A DNA stretch of 64,000 bases from Pseudomonas sihuiensis (GCF_900106015.1 NZ_LT629797.1:3038001-3102000), one strand, 5' to 3'; shown: positions 34,483 through 44,816, counted from the first letter of the stretch. Notes: generated by a model from the sequence alone, not told the origin. Program-made: numbers and translations.

Positions 34483-37400
34483 ATGTCCAGATTCTTTATC
34501 GACCGGCCGATCTTCGCCTGGGTGATCGCCCTGGTGATCATGCTGGCGGGCGGCCTGTCCATCCTATCGCTTCCGATCAACCAGTATCCGAGCATCGCGC
34601 CACCCGCCGTGTCCATCCAGGTCACCTACCCCGGCGCCTCGGCGCAGACGGTGCAGGACACCGTGGTGCAGGTGATCGAGCAGCAGCTCAACGGCATCGA
34701 CGGCCTGCGCTATATCAGCTCGGCGAGCAACTCCGACGGCAGCATGGAAATCATCGTGACCTTCGAACAGGGGGTCGACCCGGACATCGCCCAGGTCCAG
34801 GTGCAGAACAAGCTGCAGTTGGCCACTCCGCTGCTGCCACAGGAAGTGCAGCAACAGGGTATCCGCGTGACCAAGTCGGTGCGCAACTTCCTCATGGTCA
34901 TCGGCGTGGTGTCGAAAGACGGCAGCATGACCCGCGAGGACCTGTCGGACTACATCGTCTCCAACCTGCAGGACCCGATCTCTCGTACCCGCGGCGTCGG
35001 CGACTTCCAGGTGTTCGGTGCGCAGTACGCCATGCGCATCTGGCTCGACCCGGCCAAGCTCAACAGCTTCCAACTGACCCCGGTGGACGTGCGCAGCGCC
35101 ATCCAGGCGCAGAACGTGCAGATTTCCTCCGGCCAGTTCGGCGAGCTGCCGGCGTCGCCGGGCAATCAGCTCAACGCCACCATCATCGGCAAGACCCGCC
35201 TGCAGACCCCGGAAGAGTTCCGCAAGATTCTGCTCAAGGTGCAGGCCGATGGCTCCCAGGTGCGCCTGGGTGATGTCGCCAAGGTCGAGCTGGGCGGTGA
35301 AAACTACGCGATCAACGCGCAGTTCAATGGCCTGCCGGCCTCCGGTCTGGCGATTCGCCTGGCCACCGGTGCCAACGCCCTGGACACCGCCAAGGCGGTG
35401 CGTGAAACCATCGCCAATCTCGAGCCGTTCTTCCCGGCCGGCATGGAAGTGGTCTTCCCCTACGACACCACACCGGTGATCTCGGCTTCCATCGAAGGGG
35501 TCGTACAGACCCTGTTCGAGGCCATCGTGCTGGTGTTCCTGGTGATGTTCCTGTTCCTGCAGAACCTGCGCGCCACAATCATCCCGACCATGGCGGTGCC
35601 GGTGGTACTACTCGGGACCTTCGGCATACTTGCCGCGTTCGGTTTCTCCATCAATACCCTGACCATGTTCGCCATGGTCCTGGCCATCGGCCTGCTGGTG
35701 GACGACGCCATCGTGGTGGTGGAGAACGTCGAACGGGTGATGCACGAGGAAGGCCTGTCGCCACTGGAAGCGACGCGCAAGTCCATGGGGCAGATCCAGG
35801 GTGCCCTGGTGGGCATCGGCCTGGTGCTGTCGGCGGTATTCCTGCCGATGGCCTTCTTCGGCGGCTCCACCGGGGTGATCTACCGGCAGTTCTCCATCAC
35901 CATCGTCTCGGCCATGGCCCTGTCGGTGCTGGTGGCGCTGATCTTCACCCCGGCCCTGTGCGCCACCATGCTCAAGCCCATCGCCAAGGGCGAGCACCAT
36001 GAGAAGCGCGGCTTCTTCGGCTGGTTCAACCGCACCTTCGAGCGCAGCACCAACGCTTACCAGCGCGGTGTGGCCGCCGTACTCAAACGCAAGGCGCCGT
36101 ACCTACTGCTGTACCTCGCCATCGTCGGCATCATGGCCTTCATGTTCACCCGCATCCCCACCGCCTTCCTCCCCGAGGAAGACCAGGGCGTGCTCTTCGC
36201 CCAGGTGCAGACGCCGGCCGGCTCCAGTGCCGAACGCACCCAGGTGGTCGTGGATCAGATGCGCCAGTACCTGCTGGAGGACGAGGCGAGCACGGTCCAA
36301 TCGGTGTTCACCGTCACCGGCTTCAACTTCGCCGGCCGCGGGCAGAGCTCCGGCATGGCCTTCATCATGCTCAAGCCCTGGGGTGAACGCCCGGGTGAGG
36401 AGAATGGCGTAGCCGCGCTGGCGCAACGTGCGCAGACGCACTTCTTCAGCTTCCGCGACGCCCTGGTGTTCGCCTTCGCCCCACCAGCGGTAATGGAGCT
36501 GGGCAACGCCACCGGCTTCAACCTGTTCCTGCAGGACCAGGCCGGCGTCGGCCACCAGGTGATGAACGAAGCGCGTGACAGCTTCCTGCAACTGGCCAAC
36601 CAGCATCCGGTGCTCGACAGCGTGCGCGCCAACGGCCTGCGTGACGAGCCGCAGTACCAGTTGCTGATCGACGACGAGCGCGCCCGCGCCCTCGGTCTGT
36701 CACTGGCGGACATCAACAACACCCTGTCGATTGCCTGGGGCTCCAACTACGTCAACGACTTCATCGACCGCGGCCGGGTGAAAAGGGTCTACCTGCAAGG
36801 CGTATCCGAAGCGCGCATGAGCCCGGAAGACCTGAACAAGTGGTACGTGCGCAACGACCAGGGCCGCATGGTGCCGTTCAGCGCCTTCGCCAGTGGCGAG
36901 TGGACTTACGGCCCGCCGAAGCTGGAGCGCTACAACGGCGTCTCGGCGGTGGAGATCCTCGGCGCCCCGGCCCCCGGCTACAGCTCGGGCGACGCCATGG
37001 CCGCGGTCGAGGAAATCGCCACGCAGATGCCCGAGGGCGTCGGCTTCTCCTGGACCGGATTGTCCTACGAGGAACGTCTGTCCGGCTCGCAGGCGCCTGC
37101 GCTGTATGCCCTGTCGCTGCTGGTGGTGTTCCTCTGCCTGGCGGCGCTGTACGAGAGCTGGTCGATCCCGTTCTCGGTGATGCTGGTGGTACCGCTGGGC
37201 GTTATCGGCGCGCTGCTGGCCACCTACGGTCGCGGCCTGTCCAACGACGTGTTCTTCCAGGTCGGCCTGCTCACCACCATCGGTCTGTCGGCGCGTAACG
37301 CGATCCTTATCGTCGAGTTCGCCAAGGCCCAGTACGAACAGGGCATGAGCCTGGTCGACGCGGCCATCGGAGCCTGCCGCATGCGTCTGCGCCCAATCAT

Positions 37401-37617
37401 CATGACCTCGCTGGCGTTCATTCTCGGCGTAGTGCCACTGGCCATCGCCAGCGGCGCCGGCGCCGGCAGCAAGCACGCCATCGGCACCGGGGTGATCGGC
37501 GGCATGCTCAGCGCGATGGTGCTGGCGATTTTCTGGATTCCGCTGTTCTACGTGCTGATCTGCTCGCTGTTCGAGAAGAAGAAAGCCGAGCCCACCGAGG
37601 AGGAGTCCCTGCAATGA
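34483..37617 (+). CDS. ttgB: RND efflux transporter (MexB/TtgB type)
   Basis: A 1044-residue inner-membrane proton/drug antiporter with 12 TM helices and two large periplasmic loops. The proton-relay pair Asp-Asp is in [17 protein letters not shown] (about 400-418), and the second-half [15 protein letters not shown] helix carries the matching TM11 region. The N-terminus [17 protein letters not shown] is diagnostic of the HAE1 group. It exports antibiotics, solvents and biocides with TtgA and TtgC homologues. GGAG precedes the start. Confidence 0.95.
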   Translation: MSRFFIDRPIFAWVIALVIMLAGGLSILSLPINQYPSIAPPAVSIQVTYPGASAQTVQDTVVQVIEQQLNGIDGLRYISSASNSDGSMEIIVTFEQGVDPDIAQVQVQNKLQLATPLLPQEVQQQGIRVTKSVRNFLMVIGVVSKDGSMTREDLSDYIVSNLQDPISRTRGVGDFQVFGAQYAMRIWLDPAKLNSFQLTPVDVRSAIQAQNVQISSGQFGELPASPGNQLNATIIGKTRLQTPEEFRKILLKVQADGSQVRLGDVAKVELGGENYAINAQFNGLPASGLAIRLATGANALDTAKAVRETIANLEPFFPAGMEVVFPYDTTPVISASIEGVVQTLFEAIVLVFLVMFLFLQNLRATIIPTMAVPVVLLGTFGILAAFGFSINTLTMFAMVLAIGLLVDDAIVVVENVERVMHEEGLSPLEATRKSMGQIQGALVGIGLVLSAVFLPMAFFGGSTGVIYRQFSITIVSAMALSVLVALIFTPALCATMLKPIAKGEHHEKRGFFGWFNRTFERSTNAYQRGVAAVLKRKAPYLLLYLAIVGIMAFMFTRIPTAFLPEEDQGVLFAQVQTPAGSSAERTQVVVDQMRQYLLEDEASTVQSVFTVTGFNFAGRGQSSGMAFIMLKPWGERPGEENGVAALAQRAQTHFFSFRDALVFAFAPPAVMELGNATGFNLFLQDQAGVGHQVMNEARDSFLQLANQHPVLDSVRANGLRDEPQYQLLIDDERARALGLSLADINNTLSIAWGSNYVNDFIDRGRVKRVYLQGVSEARMSPEDLNKWYVRNDQGRMVPFSAFASGEWTYGPPKLERYNGVSAVEILGAPAPGYSSGDAMAAVEEIATQMPEGVGFSWTGLSYEERLSGSQAPALYALSLLVVFLCLAALYESWSIPFSVMLVVPLGVIGALLATYGRGLSNDVFFQVGLLTTIGLSARNAILIVEFAKAQYEQGMSLVDAAIGACRMRLRPIIMTSLAFILGVVPLAIASGAGAGSKHAIGTGVIGGMLSAMVLAIFWIPLFYVLICSLFEKKKAEPTEEESLQ

Positions 37618-39047
37618 GGCAGTCCCTGTTATCTCTGACTATCACCGCGACCCTGCTCAGTGGCTGCAGCCTGATTCCCGACTATGAGCGCCCCGATGCG
37701 CCGGTCGCTGCCGACTGGCCGCAAGGCGAGGCCTACGGCAGCGCCGCCAGCGAAGGCAGCCGTACCGCGGCTGACCTGCAGTGGCGCGAGTTCTTCCGCG
37801 ATCCGGCGTTGCAGCAACTGGTGCAGGTGGCGCTGGAGAACAACCGCGACCTGCGCGTCGCCGCGCTGAACGTCGAGGCCTACCGCGCGCTGTACCGCAT
37901 CCAGCGCGCCGACCTGCTGCCCTCGGTTTCCGCCGACGGCGCCGGCACTCGCCAGCGCCTGCCGGCCGACCTGAGCCAGACCGGCGAGCGCGCCACGGCC
38001 AGCCAGTACAGCGCAACCCTGGGGGTGAATGCCTGGGAACTGGACTTCTTCGGCCGCATCCGCAGCCTCAGCGAGCAGGCCCTGCAGCAGTACCTGGCCA
38101 CCGAGCAGGCGGCACGCAGCACGCAGATCAGCCTGGTCGCCAGCGTGGCCAACGCCTATCTGCAGTGGCAAGCGGATCTCGCCCTGCTGCAACTGACACA
38201 GGACACCCTGAAGACCTTCGAAGAAAGCTACCAGTTGACCCAGCGCAGCTTCGACGTCGGCGTGGCCGATGCCCTGGCCCTGAGCCAGGCGCGCAGTGCC
38301 GTGGACAGCGCCCGCGTCAGCCTGGCGCAGTACCAGCGCCTGGTCGCCCTGGACCGCAATGCCCTGACCCAGTTGCTCGGCACCGGCCTGCCGGCCGAGC
38401 TGCCGCAAGGTCTGGCCCTGAACGCCGAACTGCTGGAACAGGTGCCGGCTGGCCTGCCCGCTGACCTGCTGCAGCGTCGCCCCGACCTGCTGCAGGCCGA
38501 GTACCAGCTCAAGGCGGCCAATGCCAACATCGGCGCCGCCCGCGCGGCATTCTTCCCCAGCGTCAGCCTGACCGCCAACGCCGGCACGGCCAGCAGCCAG
38601 CTGTCCGGCCTGTTCGACAGTGGTTCCGGCACCTGGTTGTTCCAGCCGCAGATCAGCCTGCCGATCTTCAACGCCGGCCGCCTGCGCGCCAACCTCGACT
38701 ACGCCGAGCTGCAGAGCGACATCCGCGTCGCGCAGTACGAGCAGGCCATCCAGGTGGCCTTCCAGGAAGTCGCCGACCGCCTGGCTGCGCGCACCACCTA
38801 CCGCCAGCAACTGGACGCCCAGCGCGCCCTGCTGGAAACCACCGAGACCTATTACGACCTGGCCGAACGGCGCTACCGCACCGGCGTGGACAGCTACCTG
38901 ACCCTGCTCGACGCCCAGCGTCAGCTGTTCAGCGTGCGCCAGCAACTGATCGCCGACCGCCTGGCCCAGCTCAGCAGCGAAGTGGAGCTGTACAAGGCCC
39001 TGGGTGGTGGCTGGAGCAATACGGGGAGCAACGCCCCACAAGGTTGA
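37614..39047 (+). CDS. ttgC: Outer-membrane efflux channel lipoprotein (OprM/TtgC type)
   Basis: A 477-residue TolC-like channel with the lipobox TLLSGC (Cys18) and two OEP repeats. Typical strings are [21 protein letters not shown] and [34 protein letters not shown]. The start overlaps the ttgB stop by ATGA and its GGAGG sits in the end of ttgB. A strong terminator follows 42 bases later. Confidence 0.94.
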   Translation: MRQSLLSLTITATLLSGCSLIPDYERPDAPVAADWPQGEAYGSAASEGSRTAADLQWREFFRDPALQQLVQVALENNRDLRVAALNVEAYRALYRIQRADLLPSVSADGAGTRQRLPADLSQTGERATASQYSATLGVNAWELDFFGRIRSLSEQALQQYLATEQAARSTQISLVASVANAYLQWQADLALLQLTQDTLKTFEESYQLTQRSFDVGVADALALSQARSAVDSARVSLAQYQRLVALDRNALTQLLGTGLPAELPQGLALNAELLEQVPAGLPADLLQRRPDLLQAEYQLKAANANIGAARAAFFPSVSLTANAGTASSQLSGLFDSGSGTWLFQPQISLPIFNAGRLRANLDYAELQSDIRVAQYEQAIQVAFQEVADRLAARTTYRQQLDAQRALLETTETYYDLAERRYRTGVDSYLTLLDAQRQLFSVRQQLIADRLAQLSSEVELYKALGGGWSNTGSNAPQG

Positions 39048-39088
39048 CCGCGCGTAACCCGCTTCAAGGACGACCTTATCCAACGCGC

Positions 39089-39120
39089 CGCCCCCGCAGT
39101 CTTTGCGGGGGCGTTTTTTT
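39089..39120 (+). terminator. Rho-independent terminator of the efflux operon
   Basis: A perfect 10-bp stem CGCCCCCGCA (39089-39098) / TGCGGGGGCG (39104-39113) with a GTCTT loop and seven T residues on the plus strand. Confidence 0.95.
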
Positions 39121-39149
39121 ACGAGTCCTGACGGGACTGGGCTCCATAC

Positions 39150-39173
39150 CGTAGCCCGGATGAAATCCGGGGG
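39150..39173. repeat. 'gtagcccggatgaaatccggg' hairpin repeat
   Basis: A short palindromic repeat of the cgtagcccggat(g)taatccggg family, with a one-base variant (gaaat), located in the convergent gap between ttgC and the HAD gene. Confidence 0.7.
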
Positions 39174-39229
39174 CCATTGGCGCTGCCTGGGTGTCGGCGC
39201 GACATGGACAGCATGGCGCTGTTCTGCGC

Positions 39230-39823
39230 TCAGCTCAGCCCCGCCAACAGCTGCGCGCAATCCTGCGCGTGCAGCTCGGTCAGCTCCGGCCAGGGGTTGT
39301 CCGGCAGGTTGACCAGCACGCTGCGCGCACCGGCGGCCTGGGCGCACTCCAGGTCGAAGCGGTAGTCGCCGACCATTACCAGCTCACGCGGCGTAACGCT
39401 CCAGCGCTCGGCCAGGTGCAGCAGCCCACCCGGATGCGGTTTGGGTGGAGCCTCATCGCGGCCAAGAATGTCCGCCCTGGCAAAGCAGTCATCCAGGCCG
39501 ATGGCCTGCAATGTCAGCAACGCCAGCGAGTGAGCATTGCGGGTGAGGATGCCGAGCTGGCAGCCACGCTCGCACAGGGTGCGCACCAGCTCGATGGCGC
39601 CCGGCGCCGGGCGCGAGGCCACTGCCAGCTCGCGCTCGTGCTCGAGCAGCCAGGCATGCTTGGCCGCGGCCTCCTCTGCCGGTAGCGCCGCCAGGTGATG
39701 AAGGATGTCCTCCTCCTGGGGAATGCCCAGCGCCCGCTTGATCGCCGGGAAATCATGCACGGCCAGGGTCAGGGTGCCGTCCATGTCGAACACCCAGTGA
39801 CGTGCTTCGCGCAATCTATTCAC
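39230..39823 (-). CDS. HAD-superfamily hydrolase (phosphatase, subfamily IA)
   Basis: A 197-residue HAD phosphatase. Motif I is DMDGTLT at residues 13-19, motif II is the TRNA segment near 94, motif III the KPHP lysine near 128, and motif IV GDYRFDLECA near 148. Cytosolic; substrate unknown, similar to phosphoglycolate-phosphatase-like proteins. Last of four genes joined by 4-base overlaps. Confidence 0.89.
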   Translation of the reverse strand: MNRLREARHWVFDMDGTLTLAVHDFPAIKRALGIPQEEDILHHLAALPAEEAAAKHAWLLEHERELAVASRPAPGAIELVRTLCERGCQLGILTRNAHSLALLTLQAIGLDDCFARADILGRDEAPPKPHPGGLLHLAERWSVTPRELVMVGDYRFDLECAQAAGARSVLVNLPDNPWPELTELHAQDCAQLLAGLS

Positions 39824-40689
39824 TTCCAGTCCTCGCGCACGCGGGTCAGGCCTTCCTGCGCGGCCGAGGCCACCAGCTCGCCCTGGCGGTTATAGATGCT
39901 GGCACGGGAGAAACCACGGGCGTTGCCGGCCCAGGGGCTGTCCATGGCGTAGAGCAGCCAGTCATCCATACGCAGGTTGCGGTGGAACCACAGCGAATGG
40001 TCGAGGCTGGCGACCTGCATGAACTTCTGGAACACCGACACGCCGTGGGGCTGCATCGAGGTGGTCAGCAGGTTGAAGTCACTGGCGTAAGCCAGCAGGT
40101 ACTTGTGCAGTTGCGGGTCGTCCGGCAGCTCGCCGGCCGCGCGGAACCACACGTACTTGACCGGTTCGCAGGGCTGCGGGGCAAAGGGGTTGATCAGGGT
40201 GACCGGGCGGATCTCGATCGGCTTGTCGCTGATCAACCGCTCGCGCATGCGCTCGGGAATCATCGGCGCAACCATCCGTGCCAGCTCGGTTTCCGACTTC
40301 AGGCCCTCGGGGCCGGGAACGTCCGGCATCGGGCTCTGGTGGTGAAAACCTTCCTCCTCGTACTGGAACGAGGCACTACAGAAGAAGATGGGATGGCCCT
40401 TCTGTACCGCCACCACGCGGCGGGTGCTGAAACTGCCACCATCGCGGGTGCGCTCGACCTGATAGACCACCGGCAAACTGGCATCGCCGGGACGCAAGAA
40501 ATAACCGTGCATGGAGTGCACGTGGCGCGCCTCCTCGACCGTCTGGCTGGCGGCGGAAATGCATTGGCCAAGCACCTGGCCGCCGAACAGCTGGCGAAAA
40601 CCGAGATCCTGGCTGCGGCCACGGAACAGGTTTTCCTCGATCTGTTCCAGGCTCAGCAGCGCGACCAGATCGTCGAGTACCTGGGTCAT
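39820..40689 (-). CDS. tesB: Acyl-CoA thioesterase II
   Basis: A 289-residue double-hotdog thioesterase that cleaves medium- and long-chain acyl-CoA. The N-terminal DDLVALLSLEQIEENLFRGRSQDLGFRQLFGGQVLGQ and C-terminal MDDWLLYAMDSPWAGNARGFSRASIYNRQGELVASAAQEGL blocks are characteristic, with the catalytic Asp in the LDHSLWFHR-MDDW region. Full family length. Overlaps both neighbours by ATGA. Confidence 0.94.
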   Translation of the reverse strand: MTQVLDDLVALLSLEQIEENLFRGRSQDLGFRQLFGGQVLGQCISAASQTVEEARHVHSMHGYFLRPGDASLPVVYQVERTRDGGSFSTRRVVAVQKGHPIFFCSASFQYEEEGFHHQSPMPDVPGPEGLKSETELARMVAPMIPERMRERLISDKPIEIRPVTLINPFAPQPCEPVKYVWFRAAGELPDDPQLHKYLLAYASDFNLLTTSMQPHGVSVFQKFMQVASLDHSLWFHRNLRMDDWLLYAMDSPWAGNARGFSRASIYNRQGELVASAAQEGLTRVREDWK

Positions 40690-42293
40690 GGAGTCTCTCC
40701 TTGTGCAGGGGTTGGTAATCGCGGTTGGGAATAGGCCGGCAGGGAAGTCAGGCGTTCATCCCATACAGCGCGGCCAAGGGTGAAATGGTAAAGACTTTGC
40801 CAGCCGCTGTCGGCATCTCCGAGCAATTCCCGCAAAGCGTCGTCGAAATAACAACCGATGCCAGTACCCGAAAGCCCGGCCGCCTCGGCTTCCAGATAGA
40901 GCAACTGGCCGATCTGGCCACATTCCCAGTAGAGCCGTGGATAACGCCAGGCGCCATCCGTCACGGCGCGCTCCACCCGCGCCAGCATGGCCAAGGCGAC
41001 ACAGCCGTCGGCGGCAATGTCCTGGCCGCAGCTGAGAAACCCCGCCAGACCACGCGCATCGCCTTCAAGCAGACGATACAGCGGCAGATCCTCGTCCACC
41101 CGCTGCCACAGATAATCCTCGCGTAGCGGCTGCACACCGCTGCCCGTGCGATCCAGCCAGTACAGACCAGGCGCAAGCCCCTGCACACGATGGACGAACA
41201 GCAGCAGGTCGATCTCGCTCGGCTCACCGCTGACGGCGAACGGCACCGGCGATTGCACCGGCATCAGGCGGCGCAGCCAGGCCAGCAGCAGTGCAGCCTG
41301 AATACCGCTGCGGCCGTCCATGCTTTGCGCACTGCGTCGGCGATGCAGGATGGGCCTCAAGGGTAGGCCGGGATTGTCATTGCGAACACCAGCAGCATCT
41401 ACGCTCCAGGCGGCGCGAGGACGTGCCGGCGCAAGGCATAGCCCATGTATGCGCTGCAACTCGGGCCAGTGGCGATACTCACGGGACAGGCGATTGGGCG
41501 CACCGCTCCGCTCAAGCTGCGCCAACGCCGTCAGCAGGGTCTCGGGCAGCGCGAACTCCATCGCCTGCGCAGGACCTATCCATAGCAGGCAGTCGCCGTG
41601 TTCGGCCTCGTGAAAGCCCTCATCATCCAGCCCCAGCAGGCCGTCCAGACACACTTCGGCCACGCCGTGGAGCATACGCACCTGCCAGCCCTGCACGCTG
41701 GCGGCGATGGCCAGCGCCGCCAGGGCGTGCCCCAGGTCGTGCTGGCAATAACGATAAGCCCGCTCGCCGTACTTCCAGGCTTCGCGCCAGGCAATGCTGC
41801 TCAGGCCGAGGAGAAAACCACCCGGCGGCAGGCTGTTGGCAAGCTGCTGGCCGAGCGGCGCAGGCAGCTCACTGCGTATCTCCAGCGCATGGATATCCGG
41901 GGCATAGTGGGCCAACACAGCGGCTTCAGCCACGGCACCCGGCGGCAACAGCAGATAAGCCTCGGTCGGGTGCAGGTTGCCGGACGACGGGTTGACCCGC
42001 AGCGCCCAGCGGCTGCCGCCAGCCTCCTTCCAGGCGGAAATGGCCAGGCTGTCGTACAGCAGTTGCGAGACGCTACCTCGATTCAGTGGTGCGGGCGGCG
42101 CCTGCGGTCCGGCGAATGCAACATCGTAGGCCGGCCCCTCCTCCAGCGGGCGGTGGTACAGCTCGATCAGCCGGGCACCGTCGTAGCGACGAAACGGTGC
42201 CGGCTGAGTTGCCCAATCCAACTGCCCCGGCCCCGGTGCGAAGCGCTCGGGGGCGTGTTTGCTGAGCTGGTGATAGGCGAGCACGTCCGTCAT
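40686..42293 (-). CDS. Tandem nitroreductase/SagB-type dehydrogenase-like protein
   Basis: A 535-residue protein made of two nitroreductase-fold halves. The first (about 70-260) has RVNPSSGNLHPTEAYLLLPP, the second (about 310-520) has ILHRRRSAQSMD and ends QSLYHFTLGRAVWDERL. SGNLHPTEAY is a SagB/ThcOx-type FMN-binding signature. Such enzymes oxidise azolines to azoles in peptide maturation, but no cyclodehydratase or precursor peptide is nearby, so the role here is open. ATG 42293 follows GGGAGG; the upstream GTG-like start is not used. Second gene of a four-gene overlapping chain with GNAT, TesB and HAD. Confidence 0.8.
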   Translation of the reverse strand: MTDVLAYHQLSKHAPERFAPGPGQLDWATQPAPFRRYDGARLIELYHRPLEEGPAYDVAFAGPQAPPAPLNRGSVSQLLYDSLAISAWKEAGGSRWALRVNPSSGNLHPTEAYLLLPPGAVAEAAVLAHYAPDIHALEIRSELPAPLGQQLANSLPPGGFLLGLSSIAWREAWKYGERAYRYCQHDLGHALAALAIAASVQGWQVRMLHGVAEVCLDGLLGLDDEGFHEAEHGDCLLWIGPAQAMEFALPETLLTALAQLERSGAPNRLSREYRHWPELQRIHGLCLAPARPRAAWSVDAAGVRNDNPGLPLRPILHRRRSAQSMDGRSGIQAALLLAWLRRLMPVQSPVPFAVSGEPSEIDLLLFVHRVQGLAPGLYWLDRTGSGVQPLREDYLWQRVDEDLPLYRLLEGDARGLAGFLSCGQDIAADGCVALAMLARVERAVTDGAWRYPRLYWECGQIGQLLYLEAEAAGLSGTGIGCYFDDALRELLGDADSGWQSLYHFTLGRAVWDERLTSLPAYSQPRLPTPAQGETP

Positions 42294-42850
42294 CGCTGCG
42301 CCTCCCACTGCTCGCGGCTTATGCGGTAGAGCACGTGCGGCTGCAAGGGATGACCGGACGGCACGCGCGGATGGAGAAAATCGCCGCTATCGTCGCGCTG
42401 CATACCGATGCTACGCATCACCGCCTGTGACGGCAGGTTGGCCGGCACGGTGAAACTCAATACCTCGTCCAACCCAAGCTGCTCGAAGGCCACGGCCAGT
42501 GAAGCGCGCGCCGCCTCACTGGCATAACCCTGACGCCAGTGCGCCCGCGCCAGACGCCAGCCGATTTCCACGGCAGGTACGAACGGCGCATCGAAGCCGA
42601 CCTGTGCCAGGCCGGTGACGCCGATCAGTTCGCCAGTGTCACGCCGCTCCAGCGCCCAGAAGCCAAAGCCGTGCTCATCGAAATGCGCCCGGATGCGCGC
42701 CAGCAGTTGTGCGCTGTGCTCGGCGTCCATAGGCGCGGGAAAATGACGCATCACCTCGGCATCGGCATTGAGTGCGACCAGCGCCGGCAGGTCACTGTCG
42801 CGCCAGGCACGCAGCAAGAGGCGCTCGGTGGAGGTTTCGATCAGGGGCAT
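42290..42850 (-). CDS. GNAT N-acetyltransferase (RimJ/RimL-like)
   Basis: A 186-residue acetyltransferase with the RimJ/RimL-type layout: N-terminal LIETSTERLLLRAWRDSDLPALVALN, central GVTGLAQVGFDAPFVPAVEIGWRLARAHWRQGYASEAARA with the acetyl-CoA loop (RQGYASEA), and C-terminal GMQRDDSGDF. Substrate unknown. The frame is open upstream, but ATG 42850 gives the family N-terminus. First of the four overlapping genes. Its start lies 4 bases from the duplicated deacetylase fragment, so that segment probably carries its promoter. Confidence 0.88.
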   Translation of the reverse strand: MPLIETSTERLLLRAWRDSDLPALVALNADAEVMRHFPAPMDAEHSAQLLARIRAHFDEHGFGFWALERRDTGELIGVTGLAQVGFDAPFVPAVEIGWRLARAHWRQGYASEAARASLAVAFEQLGLDEVLSFTVPANLPSQAVMRSIGMQRDDSGDFLHPRVPSGHPLQPHVLYRISREQWEAQR

Positions 42851-42853
42851 GGC

Positions 42854-43025
42854 GATTGTCTCGATTGGCTGCGACCATATGGCGTCGACTCGATGAGCAC
42901 TTATTGTATGCCGCATACAGCCCGCCCTTCGCGGCCAGGCATCGTTTCCCCATGAAGAAATTCCGCCTGCTGCACGATCACCTGGTCGACAGCGACCTGA
43001 CTGGCGAGCTGTCATACGAGAACCC
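42854..43025 (+). pseudogene. Partial duplicate of the histone-deacetylase-family gene start, with two internal deletions
   Basis: This segment matches 43837-44118 (the upstream region and first ~80 codons of the deacetylase gene) in order but lacks about 22 net bases after codon 7 and about 90 bases after codon 38. Shared stretches include the gattggctgcgaccata leader, cgatgagcactta at the start codon, and a run around aaattccgcctgctg/gatcacctggtcgacag. The first deletion shifts the frame, so it stops after about 20 codons. A 40-codon frame from ATG 42952 keeps the homologous KFRLLHDHLVDS residues but is not expected to be functional. Confidence 0.85.
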
Positions 43026-43075
43026 GCGCAGAAAATATCTGGCAAAGCCAGGCATAAAGGACGACGACAGATAGC

Positions 43076-43693
43076 ATGTACCACGGAGAAAAATTCAACG
43101 CCTGGAGCCACCTGATTGGCGCCGTTCTGGCGGCCATCGGTGCGGTATGGCTGCTGGTACTGGCCAGCTCCACGGGCGACCTGTGGAAGATAGTCGCAGT
43201 GGCCATCTACGGTGTCACCCTGCTATTGCTGTACAGCATCTCCACCCTCTACCACAGCATGCGCGGCCCGGCGAAACGGGTGATGCAAAAACTCGATCAC
43301 CTGTCGATCTACCTGCTGATTGCCGGCAGTTACACCCCTTTCTGCCTGGTAACCCTGCGCGGCCCCTGGGGCTGGACCTTGTTCGGCATCGTATGGAGCC
43401 TGGCGCTGATCGGCATGCTGCAGGAAATCAAGCCTCGCTCCGAAGCACGCGTGCTGTCGTTGATCATCTACGCGGTGATGGGCTGGATCGTGCTGGTGGC
43501 GGTAAAGCCCTTGATCGCCGCCCTGGGTATGACCGGCTTCAAATGGCTGGCGGCTGGTGGCGTGCTCTACACCGTAGGCATCATCTTCTTCGCCTACGAC
43601 AGCCGCTTTCGCCACTGGCATGGCATCTGGCACCTGTTCGTCATGGCCGGCAGCCTGCTGCATTTCGTGGCGATTCTGCTCTACGTGCTGTGA
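43076..43693 (+). CDS. Hemolysin III family membrane protein (YqfA-like)
   Basis: A 205-residue, seven-TM protein of the HlyIII/PAQR-like family. Conserved residues include SHLIGAVLAAIG, LYHSMRGPAKRVMQKLDHLSIYLLIAGSYTPF and the C-terminal HWHGIWHLFVMAGSLLHF with zinc-type histidines. The family's real function in Proteobacteria is unclear; true haemolysis is not implied. It lies between the deacetylase fragment and the complete deacetylase gene. The ribosome binding site is weak. Confidence 0.9.
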   Translation: MYHGEKFNAWSHLIGAVLAAIGAVWLLVLASSTGDLWKIVAVAIYGVTLLLLYSISTLYHSMRGPAKRVMQKLDHLSIYLLIAGSYTPFCLVTLRGPWGWTLFGIVWSLALIGMLQEIKPRSEARVLSLIIYAVMGWIVLVAVKPLIAALGMTGFKWLAAGGVLYTVGIIFFAYDSRFRHWHGIWHLFVMAGSLLHFVAILLYVL

Positions 43694-43875
43694 TGACTTT
43701 CTCCCGACGATTGAAAAACGCCCACACCATCCATGCTCTGACGGGGCATAGTGACCAGTGTGCGTATCAATTGGATCGCCGATTACAACGTCAAGCCATT
43801 GCCGCTGGTTGCCCGGCGAAAAGGCGGAGGCCTGGTGATTGCCTGGATTGGCTGCGACCATAGCGCGTCGATTCG

Positions 43876-44811
43876 ATGAGCACTTACTCTATGCCGCTAC
43901 CGCTGGTCTACCACGAGGATTACAGCCCGCCCTTCCCGGCCGGGCATCGTTTCCCCATGGAGAAATTCCGTCTGCTGCGCGATCACCTGGTCGACAGCGG
44001 CCTGACCACCGATGCCGAGCTACAGCGTCCCGAGTTGTGCCCGGCGGAGATCCTCGCCCTGGTGCATTGCCCGGACTATATCGCCCGCTACATGGCTGGC
44101 GAGCTTTCCTACGAGGACCAACGCCGCCTTGGCCTGCCCTGGAGCGATGCCCTAGCGAGGCGTACCGTGCGCGCCGTGGGCGGCTCGCTGCTGACCGCCG
44201 AACTGGCCCTGCGTCATGGCCTGGCCTGCCACCTGGCTGGCGGCACGCACCATGCGCATTACGACTTTCCGTCAGGATTCTGCATCTTCAACGACCTCGC
44301 GGTGATCGCCCGCTATCTGCTCGAAGCTGGACGCGTGCACCGGGTGCTGATTTTCGATTGCGACGTGCATCAGGGCGACGGCACCGCGCGGCTGCTGGAA
44401 GACGAACCGGACGCCGTTACCGTGTCGCTGCATTGCGAGCAGAACTTCCCGGCACGCAAGGCGCAGAGCGACTGGGATATCCCCCTGCCACGCGGCATGG
44501 GCGACGAGGATTACCTCAAGGTGGTGGACGACATCCTCAACTACCTGCTGCCGATCTACCAGCCGGACCTGGTGCTCTACGATGCGGGCGTCGACGTGCA
44601 CAAGGACGATGCCCTGGGCTACCTGCAACTCACCGACGCTGGCCTGGCGGCACGTGACGAAGCCGTGCTGCAGCACTGTCTGGGCCGCGATATTCCTGTG
44701 CTGGGGGTGATCGGCGGCGGCTACTCCAAGGACCACGCCACCCTCGCCCGCCGCCACGGCATCCTGCATCACAGCGCGGCGAGGGTTTGGGCTGCGCGCG
44801 GGTTGGGCTAG
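43876..44811 (+). CDS. Histone-deacetylase-family (class II-like) deacetylase
   Basis: A 311-residue zinc-dependent deacetylase of the HDAC/AcuC/acetylpolyamine amidohydrolase superfamily. The GGTHHAHYDFPSGFCIFNDLAV motif carries the catalytic His pair and Asn-Asp; DCDVHQGDGTA holds zinc-binding Asp/His; DAGVDVHKDDALG supplies the third zinc Asp; GGGYSKD is the terminal Tyr motif. Natural substrate unknown (acetylated lysine or polyamine possible). Its 5' end is partially duplicated upstream. Confidence 0.9.
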   Translation: MSTYSMPLPLVYHEDYSPPFPAGHRFPMEKFRLLRDHLVDSGLTTDAELQRPELCPAEILALVHCPDYIARYMAGELSYEDQRRLGLPWSDALARRTVRAVGGSLLTAELALRHGLACHLAGGTHHAHYDFPSGFCIFNDLAVIARYLLEAGRVHRVLIFDCDVHQGDGTARLLEDEPDAVTVSLHCEQNFPARKAQSDWDIPLPRGMGDEDYLKVVDDILNYLLPIYQPDLVLYDAGVDVHKDDALGYLQLTDAGLAARDEAVLQHCLGRDIPVLGVIGGGYSKDHATLARRHGILHHSAARVWAARGLG

Positions 44812-44816
44812 ACACT

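Noticed and set aside
37629..39347. A 572-codon minus-strand open frame
   Set aside because: Antisense to the OprM/TtgC-like gene and running across its strong terminator.
40686..42293. A thiazole/oxazole-modified peptide (TOMM) biosynthesis cluster
   Set aside because: The SagB-like protein is present, but no cyclodehydratase, E1-like partner or precursor peptide gene is seen nearby.
43076..43693. Hemolysin III as a virulence toxin
   Set aside because: The seven-TM PAQR-like family is widespread in harmless bacteria, and the haemolysin name does not establish toxin activity.
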